Shown here: positions 51,906 through 57,669 of the stretch, piece after piece
How the letters are laid out: the number at the start of each line of letters is the position of its first letter
Position numbering within the stretch: the stretch's first letter is position 1
Origin: an uncultured Bacteroidota bacterium
GTDB taxonomy: Bacteria > Bacteroidota > Bacteroidia > Flavobacteriales > Flavobacteriaceae
Assembly (NCBI GenBank): GCA_902519955.1
Contig: CABYMF010000005.1
Coordinates: forward strand, 1 to 57,669
Direction of reading: 5' to 3'
Length of the DNA stretch: 57,669 nt
Position numbers and translations under genes: made by a program
The notes under the pieces: model-generated
Seen by the model: only the letters and a program-made list of their open reading frames with translations
The model's database searches: none
What the model was told of the DNA's origin: nothing

Positions 51906-52385
51906 TTAACTTGGAAGTGAATATATTAGAGATATTGTTTCGGCCACACATACAGGCTTGGTCTCTCCATCAACTTCAAATATAATTTTAAATGTATATT
52001 TTGCTCCTCCTGAAACTTCCTCAATATTAATTAAAGATACTTTACCTCTAAATTTTGATTCTGCAGGAGTTGCATTTGGAAATCTAACCTTTTCAAGGCC
52101 ATAGTTTACTGCCAGAGCAATATTATTAAGCTTTAATGTTTGAAACACAACCTGTGAGGCGAAAGATAATACATGAAACCCATGAGCTATGGTTTTTTTA
52201 TATGGAGAATATTTTGCAGCTTTTTCTTGATCAAGGTGAATCCACTGTTTATCTTGAGTTAATTCAGCAAATGAGTTCACTTTTTGTTGTGACATATCAA
52301 ACCAGTCTGAAATACCAATTTCCTTTCCAAGGTATTTATTTAAATCTTCTAAATTTTCTATTTCTGTTGAATAAGGTTTTTCCAT
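51906..52385 (-). CDS. MaoC-like hydratase
   Basis: A 159-aa hotdog-fold protein: it carries VNSFAELTQDKQWIHLDQEKAAKYSPYKKTIAHGFHVLSF, which holds the MaoC hydratase signature (A-x-T-x-D-xQxxH...H-G) with the catalytic Asp and His. MaoC enzymes add water to trans-2-enoyl-CoA in the R configuration. Genes on both sides belong to acyl-CoA oxidation, with the dehydrogenase 28 bases downstream and the SDR 9 bases upstream. Confidence 0.93.
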   Translation of the reverse strand: MEKPYSTEIENLEDLNKYLGKEIGISDWFDMSQQKVNSFAELTQDKQWIHLDQEKAAKYSPYKKTIAHGFHVLSFASQVVFQTLKLNNIALAVNYGLEKVRFPNATPAESKFRGKVSLINIEEVSGGAKYTFKIIFEVDGETKPVCVAETISLIYSLPS

Positions 52386-52394
52386 AATACTTTA

Positions 52395-53171
52395 TTAATT
52401 TATCATATATCCACCATCTATATTAAATGTCTCTCCAGTTGTATAACTTGAAGCTTCTGAAGCAAGGTAGAGAGCCATACCTGATATTTCGTCAGGTTCT
52501 CCTGCTCTTCGAATTGGAAGATCGCCAAGCCAGGTTTCTAACATTTCTTCATTTTGCCAAAGCACTGAACTTAATTTCGTTTTAATTAATCCGGGGCAGA
52601 TTGCATTTGACCTTACTCCATATTTTCCCCACTCTTTTGCCTGAGACTTAGTAAGCATTGAAATAGCCGCTTTACTTATAGAATATACTCCCAGCCCTTT
52701 ATCGGGTTTATGTCCCTCAACTGATGATATATTGATTATCGATCCTGATTTATTTTTCTTCATATATTTAAATGCTAGATTAGATAGTTTGAAAGGAGAT
52801 TTTGTATTTATATCTAGTATTTTATTGAAGAGTTTTTCATCAGCATTTTCCAGTCGATCATATACTGGATTTATTCCAGCATTATTAACAAGTATGTCAA
52901 TTTTTCCATATTTATTAATTGTAGTTTCAATTAGATTTGTTAACTGGTCATCTTCTCCTACATGACAAATACAAGTATTTGCATTATATCCGTCAGCCTT
53001 TATTTCACTAACAACTTTGTCAATGGCGTCTTGTGATCGACTACTAACAACTACATTTGCTCCAAATTCTGCAAATGCCTTAGCTATTGAAGCTCCGATA
53101 CCTTTGCTGGCTCCAGTAACTATAGCTACCTTATCAGTTAAATCAAATAAGTTCTTATATTTTTTTTTCAT
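52395..53171 (-). CDS. SDR-family oxidoreductase, FabG-like
   Basis: A 258-aa classical short-chain dehydrogenase. It has TGASKGIGASIA near residues 19-30 for NAD(P), DILVNNAGINP, the catalytic Ser in IINISSVEG, and Y-S-I-S-K for Tyr and Lys, then PGLIKTKLS. It likely oxidises a 3-hydroxyacyl-CoA or related alcohol next to MaoC. It is the first gene of the four-gene row (SDR, MaoC, dehydrogenase, kinase) and divergent from the acyl-CoA ligase. Confidence 0.93.
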   Translation of the reverse strand: MKKKYKNLFDLTDKVAIVTGASKGIGASIAKAFAEFGANVVVSSRSQDAIDKVVSEIKADGYNANTCICHVGEDDQLTNLIETTINKYGKIDILVNNAGINPVYDRLENADEKLFNKILDINTKSPFKLSNLAFKYMKKNKSGSIINISSVEGHKPDKGLGVYSISKAAISMLTKSQAKEWGKYGVRSNAICPGLIKTKLSSVLWQNEEMLETWLGDLPIRRAGEPDEISGMALYLASEASSYTTGETFNIDGGYMIN

Positions 53172-53336
53172 TTAGATATTCTGATTATCATTTTTGTGTA
53201 ATATACTAATTGATTTAATTTGATTACTATCATTGTTATGTAAATAGGGGAAAAACTAAAAAATTAAAACTGCAAAGCCTATCATTGTTTTTAAAGCTGA
53301 AAATAATCTTATATATTTAAATAAAAACCAAAAGAT

Positions 53337-55025
53337 ATGAGTGCAAATGAAGAACTATTTGAATTAAAATTCTACGAATGGGAGGAAAAGTTTAAAGACA
53401 AACCTTATCTAAGACAGCCAATTGGTGAAAAATGGGAAGAATATACTTGGGGGCAAGTTGGGGATATGGCAAGAAGATTAGCCTCTGGACTTAAATCTCT
53501 TAATCTTAGGGAGGGTGCTCACATTGGTATTTATTCTAAAAATTGCAGAGAATGGATAATCTCAGATCTAGCAATCGTAATGTCAGGATATGTATCTGTT
53601 CCATTTTTTCCCTCTTTAAATGGTAAAGAACTCTCTTACATTATGGATTATGGGGACGTTGACGCTCTTTTCATTGGAAAAATTGAAACTTGGGATGAAA
53701 TCAAAAATGATTTACCTGCTGAAATGCCAATTATAAGATTTCCTAAATATGAGGGTTGTTCAAATGTTACAATAGGACATGAATGGCATGAACTTATTAA
53801 TAGTCATGATCCAATTCAAAACCCAAATACCCCAAAGCTTTCAGATCTATGGACTATTATTTTTACATCTGGTACAACAGGTAACCCAAAAGGAGTTATG
53901 CTAACATATCAAGCGATTGATGGTATCAAAGTAGTTCTAGATGACCCTAACAATCCTCTAGGTATTAAACATACTGGAAACAATGATTTTATTTCCTACT
54001 TGCCCTTAAATCATATTTTTGAGAGAGTTGTAATAGAATGGTGTTCATTCAGATATGGTGGAACTATTTCATTTGTAGAATCTATTGAAACTTTTGGCCA
54101 AAATTTAAAAGATGTTCAACCCCATGTTTTTGCTGGAGCTCCTAGAGTTTGGACTAAACTTCAAATGGGAATCCTATCTAAATTTCCTCAAAAAAGGTTA
54201 GACACTTTGCTTAAAATTCCATTGCTTTCTGGTGTGCTAAAAAAATTAATTAGAAAAGGTCTTGGGTTTAGTAAAGTAAGAGTAACAGTATCAGGATCAG
54301 CTCCTATGCCTGTTGAATTGATAGAGTGGTTTAGAAAAGTTGGCGTGTATATAACAAATGGATATGGAATGACTGAAAATTGTGCCATATGTAGCTCAGT
54401 TGATGGTAGAGATTTTGAAAAGCTAAACACTGTTGGAAAGGCTCAGAAAGGAGTTGAGCTTAAGATTGACAAAGGTACAGGTGAAATACTTATGCGTGGA
54501 CCATTTGTAATGATTGGGTATTATAAAAATGAAGTGTTATCAAATGAGACACTAAGAGGTGGATGGCTTCACACAGGAGATAAAGGTTTCTTAGATGATG
54601 ATAAGTATTTACACATAACAGGAAGAGTAGCAGACAGTTTTAAAACTTCAAAAGGAGAATATATTGAGCCCCTGACATTAGAGCAGTTCTTCGTTAACAT
54701 GAATGAAATTGAAGAAGTCTGTGTAGTGGGTCTGGGTATTGCTCAACCGATGTGTTTAATTCAGCTATCTGAAATAGGTAAAAGTATACCAGAAGATAAA
54801 TTATCAAAAAGGTTTTCTGATACTCTTTCAACTGTCAACAAAAGCCTTGTAAATTACAAGAAGATTTCAACGCTTATTATTGTTAAAGATATCTGGACGC
54901 AGGAAAATGGAATTGTTGGACCAACTCAAAAATTAAAAAGAGGAGCAGTTGACGAGAAATACAATAAAAACTATCTAAGCTGGCATGAATCGGGAAAGAA
55001 TATAATTTTTGAAGGGACCTTTTAA
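53337..55025 (+). CDS. Long-chain acyl-CoA ligase (AMP-forming)
   Basis: A 562-aa adenylate-forming enzyme. Motifs in order are FTSGTTGNPKGVMLTY (from about 176), the P-loop for ATP; NGYGMTENCAICSS, the adenine-binding block; and LHTGDKGFLDDDKYLHITGRVADSFKTSKGEYIEP, the hinge with the ribose-binding Asp and catalytic Lys region. It is of the FadD15/long-chain type found in actinobacteria and Bacteroidota. It would activate the fatty or hydroxy acid that the neighbouring four-gene row and the 604-aa dehydrogenase then process. No signal peptide. Confidence 0.93.
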   Translation: MSANEELFELKFYEWEEKFKDKPYLRQPIGEKWEEYTWGQVGDMARRLASGLKSLNLREGAHIGIYSKNCREWIISDLAIVMSGYVSVPFFPSLNGKELSYIMDYGDVDALFIGKIETWDEIKNDLPAEMPIIRFPKYEGCSNVTIGHEWHELINSHDPIQNPNTPKLSDLWTIIFTSGTTGNPKGVMLTYQAIDGIKVVLDDPNNPLGIKHTGNNDFISYLPLNHIFERVVIEWCSFRYGGTISFVESIETFGQNLKDVQPHVFAGAPRVWTKLQMGILSKFPQKRLDTLLKIPLLSGVLKKLIRKGLGFSKVRVTVSGSAPMPVELIEWFRKVGVYITNGYGMTENCAICSSVDGRDFEKLNTVGKAQKGVELKIDKGTGEILMRGPFVMIGYYKNEVLSNETLRGGWLHTGDKGFLDDDKYLHITGRVADSFKTSKGEYIEPLTLEQFFVNMNEIEEVCVVGLGIAQPMCLIQLSEIGKSIPEDKLSKRFSDTLSTVNKSLVNYKKISTLIIVKDIWTQENGIVGPTQKLKRGAVDEKYNKNYLSWHESGKNIIFEGTF

Positions 55026-55198
55026 CAGGTGTTGTACTTAATAACTTCCATTTACTAGATTAAATTCATTTGGTTGATGAAAAAAATTATATTAACTTGG
55101 TTTTAAATCAGATCAAGCAATACGTTGAAAACCATTGAATTTATTATATACAACGTATATTCTTGTTATAATTTTATAAACTAGTTATTGAAAAGGAT

Positions 55199-55206
55199 TA
55201 ACTTTG
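55199..55206 (+). promoter_or_regulatory. TAnnTTTG promoter element (TAACTTTG)
   Basis: TAACTTTG 22 bases before the TonB receptor ATG, matching the Bacteroidota -7 consensus. Confidence 0.5.
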
Positions 55207-55227
55207 CAATAACAAAACCTAATTAAT

Positions 55228-57669
55228 ATGAAAAATATTTTAAATAAATATTATTTGGCCTTTATGGCTGTAATTCTATTTGGTAGTGTTTATTCTCAAA
55301 ATCAAATATCAGGATCTGTTATGGATGGTGATAATATGGAGGCAATTCCAGGGGTAAACGTTATCATTGATGGAACAAATATTGGGACAGTAACTGACTT
55401 TGATGGAAATTTCTCCTTTAATACAAGTCAGGATCTTCCTTTAACTATAGTGGTTAGTTATGTAGGGTACTCTGCTGAAAGAGTTGTGGTTACCTCTGCT
55501 AATCAAGATATTAACGTATCCCTTACTGTGGGTCAAAACCTTGAAGAAATAGTGATATCTGCTTCTAGGAGAGCTCAAAAAGTTACAGAGGCTCCTGCCT
55601 CAGTAAGTGTAATTTCTACTAGAGAAATTGAAAATTCAGCTCAGGTAACAGAACCAACAAGAATACTTGTTTCTGTTCCAGGTGTACAAATCCAACAACA
55701 AACTGCTAACTCTCTCAACATAGAGATGAGAGCTGGGTCTGGAGTTTTCGGTACATCTACATATGTAATGAAAGATAACAGAGGATTAATAACTCCAGCT
55801 GCAGGAACTTTCTTTAGTTTCCAACAAGGTCTATCAAATCTTGATCTAGCCTCAGTAGAGGTAGTAAGAGGTGCTGCAGGTGTTCTTTATGGACCAGGTG
55901 TAACTTCAGGTGTTGTTCACTTTAGAACTAAAAGTCCTATTGACTTTACAGGTAATTCTGCATCTTTTTGGGGTGGAGAAATGAATGCTTTTGGTTCAGA
56001 GTTTAGAATTGCAAGGGCGAACGATAGTAAAACTTTTGGATGGAAAATTAATGCTAGATATAATTCTGGTGATGACTTCGTCTATGATGATGAAGCAGCA
56101 ATAGCTGATGAGGTTGGTGGAATTAATAGTATAATTAGACAACCTATTATTAAAGACATGATGGTTGACCCTGTTGCTTCTCAAAATGGTGAAATCCTTT
56201 ATGATTTTACTGGAGGAAATGCTATAATAGATAATTACAGCAATGTTGCATTTGACACAACTCTAGAATGGAGACCAAGTGACGATACTAACTATCAAGT
56301 TAGTGCTGGTATGAGTAATGGTGGTGGTTTGTTTTTTCAAGATTTAGGTGTTTCATATGCGGATGGAAATACATATTGGGGTCAAGTTCAAGCTACTATG
56401 GGTAACTGGTATGCTCAAGCATTTATAGATCATAATGATGGTGGTAGCGCAGATAACCCAACATTCTTGTATGGTACAGGGTTACGTCAGGTTGCTGAAA
56501 GAACATCTATAGAAGCTCAAATTCAATATAATTTTGACATGCCATGGTTATTTGATTCAGAGTGGACAGTAGGATATGACTATAGAGACACTGATTCAAA
56601 TTCCGATTATACACTCTGGGGAAGAAATGAGGACACTGATGACTATGTAACCAATGGTTTGTATGGACAAGGAACTTTAGCAATGTCAGAAAAAGTAGAT
56701 CTTGTGGTTGCTGGTAGATATGATCAAGCTAGTTTTATTAGCACAGGAGAATTTGCTCCTAGAGCAGCTCTTGTATACAAGGCTTCAGACAAGACAACAT
56801 GGAGATTAGCTTACAACAAAGCTTTATCTGGACCTCCTGCACTTGCAATGTATATTGACTTCCCAATTAGAACTGCACAACCTGGGGTTTTAGGTGCATG
56901 GTTAAGTGGTCAAAGTACACCACAGCGTTTTGGTGATCCATCAACTCAAGTAATTGATTTAGCAGGTCTTCCTGTTGATCTTCCTGTTTCAGCTGCAAGC
57001 GGTGGAATGCCACTCGCAATTCCTTATGGTAATGTTGCTGCTTCTTCTCTAGCAGGTTTATATGCTCAGGCTCCTTCGCTTCAACCATTACTAACTCCAT
57101 TTTTCGCAAGCTATATGGGGCCATCTGGTGGATCAGGAATTCTAAGTCCTTATGATTTCTTCGAACCTACTCAAACTACTGGTAATAGAGATACAGCTGG
57201 GGGAAGGTTTAATTCTGTTGAAAACTTTGAATTAGGACTAACCACCTTTGTTGGTAAAAAGTTAAGAATTAGTGCTGATATATATTCATATGTTAACCAA
57301 GGGTTTACAAACTTTACTGCAATCGGAGATACATACGCGTTAGTTGGATCAGATATTGCTACTGACCTAGGAAATGCTGTTGCTGCTGATGCTACTGCAT
57401 ACGTAACTGGTGCTATAACTGCTGCTACAACCCAGACTTATCAAGGACTTGCTGCACAATTTGGACTTCCATTTAGTGTTGTTGCTTCTGGTGCTCTTGC
57501 AGCGCAAGGTGTACCTTCTCTTGACGCTTCAATTGCAGGTGGTGTAGCTCAAGCTGTAGGCGGAATTAACAATGCATTTAACGCAGGTGGTGCTGGATTT
57601 GTTAGCCAATTAGGCCCACTATTTGGTGCTATAGGTGCTGTTGAATCTGATAGAGTTCCTCAAGGAGAT
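55228..57669 (+). CDS. TonB-dependent receptor, N-terminal part (runs off the window)
   Basis: The gene starts at ATG 55228 and is open to the last base, 814 codons, so its end is outside the window. It has a signal peptide (FGSVYSQ), a CarboxypepD-reg-like domain (ISGSVMDGDNMEAIPGVNVI..GTVTDFDGNFSF), a plug domain (LEEIVISASRRAQKVTEAPASVSVIS..VEVVRGAAGVLYGPGVTSGVVHF) and a barrel. It should take up a large nutrient such as a siderophore, peptide or glycan using TonB energy. From about residue 585 on, two Ala/Gly/Pro-rich stretches interrupt the regular strand pattern; the second, about 704 to the window end, looks like a long extracellular loop. No SusD gene is visible within the window. Confidence 0.92.
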   Translation, partial: MKNILNKYYLAFMAVILFGSVYSQNQISGSVMDGDNMEAIPGVNVIIDGTNIGTVTDFDGNFSFNTSQDLPLTIVVSYVGYSAERVVVTSANQDINVSLTVGQNLEEIVISASRRAQKVTEAPASVSVISTREIENSAQVTEPTRILVSVPGVQIQQQTANSLNIEMRAGSGVFGTSTYVMKDNRGLITPAAGTFFSFQQGLSNLDLASVEVVRGAAGVLYGPGVTSGVVHFRTKSPIDFTGNSASFWGGEMNAFGSEFRIARANDSKTFGWKINARYNSGDDFVYDDEAAIADEVGGINSIIRQPIIKDMMVDPVASQNGEILYDFTGGNAIIDNYSNVAFDTTLEWRPSDDTNYQVSAGMSNGGGLFFQDLGVSYADGNTYWGQVQATMGNWYAQAFIDHNDGGSADNPTFLYGTGLRQVAERTSIEAQIQYNFDMPWLFDSEWTVGYDYRDTDSNSDYTLWGRNEDTDDYVTNGLYGQGTLAMSEKVDLVVAGRYDQASFISTGEFAPRAALVYKASDKTTWRLAYNKALSGPPALAMYIDFPIRTAQPGVLGAWLSGQSTPQRFGDPSTQVIDLAGLPVDLPVSAASGGMPLAIPYGNVAASSLAGLYAQAPSLQPLLTPFFASYMGPSGGSGILSPYDFFEPTQTTGNRDTAGGRFNSVENFELGLTTFVGKKLRISADIYSYVNQGFTNFTAIGDTYALVGSDIATDLGNAVAADATAYVTGAITAATTQTYQGLAAQFGLPFSVVASGALAAQGVPSLDASIAGGVAQAVGGINNAFNAGGAGFVSQLGPLFGAIGAVESDRVPQGD

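Overview
The window looks like a chromosomal segment of a marine, low-GC member of the Bacteroidota, most likely Flavobacteriales. GC was judged as roughly 30% by eye and not computed. The clues are GldE beside SSB and MutY, an HU - 29-aa COX24-like peptide - RNase G row, an AtpD/AtpC pair apart from the other ATP synthase genes, a short AtpC without a helical C-terminal domain, tandem DUF5916 barrels, a CarboxypepD-reg/TonB receptor, many 'MKK...SQ' signal peptides and SxxC lipoproteins, A-rich start regions without Shine-Dalgarno sequences, and several TAnnTTTG promoter elements. Gene density is high. I see no tRNA, rRNA, CRISPR array, insertion sequence or prophage.

Layout. 1-3.3 kb: the end of an SRPBCC-like gene, small envelope proteins, a DUF1080 lipoprotein with a GNAT enzyme, then a structured RNA leader in front of a DUF4278-type YRG-repeat protein. 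3.4-10.3 kb: single enzymes (SGNH hydrolase, saccharopine-dehydrogenase-like reductase, methyltransferase, Tas-like aldo/keto reductase, SOUL protein), then a porin - PII - ammonium transporter operon. 10.4-16.7 kb: a PYROXD2-like oxidoreductase, two SGNH lipoproteins, a metallopeptidase-like/cupredoxin lipoprotein, and a DUF1643 operon. 16.7-21.9 kb: a redox block with a YpdA-like reductase, an M20 amidohydrolase with a Rieske oxygenase, and a Rieske lipoprotein / b561-like / YceI operon. 21.9-25.4 kb: an esterase and a group of secreted NTF2-like proteins. 25.7-30.7 kb: two tandem DUF5916 outer-membrane proteins.

30.9-36 kb holds a Kazal-type lipoprotein, an indoleamine-dioxygenase-like protein, three paralogous small lipoproteins (the middle one interrupted by a stop codon), a SET protein, a NUC1-type endonuclease and TesB. 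36-39.4 kb is an M16 peptidase pair. 39.4-47.6 kb is housekeeping: EamA exporter, GldE, SSB, MutY, HU, COX24-like peptide, RNase G, RecX, AtpC and AtpD. 47.7-55 kb is an acyl-CoA catabolic block: two acyl-CoA dehydrogenases, an ACAD10/11- or LvaA-like phosphotransferase, MaoC, SDR and an acyl-CoA ligase. The window ends inside a TonB-dependent receptor.

The items most worth a second look are the RNA leader plus YRG protein (2974-3252), the separate kinase and acyl-CoA dehydrogenase pair (49608-51877) that could handle 4-hydroxyacyl-CoA, the Rieske/b561/YceI operon (20162-21853), the peptidase-cupredoxin fusion (13953-15557), the PII protein without the usual T-loop tyrosine, and several tiny proteins (57, 37, 31 and 29 aa) that length-filtered annotation misses. 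No database search was possible, so family names rest on recognised motifs.
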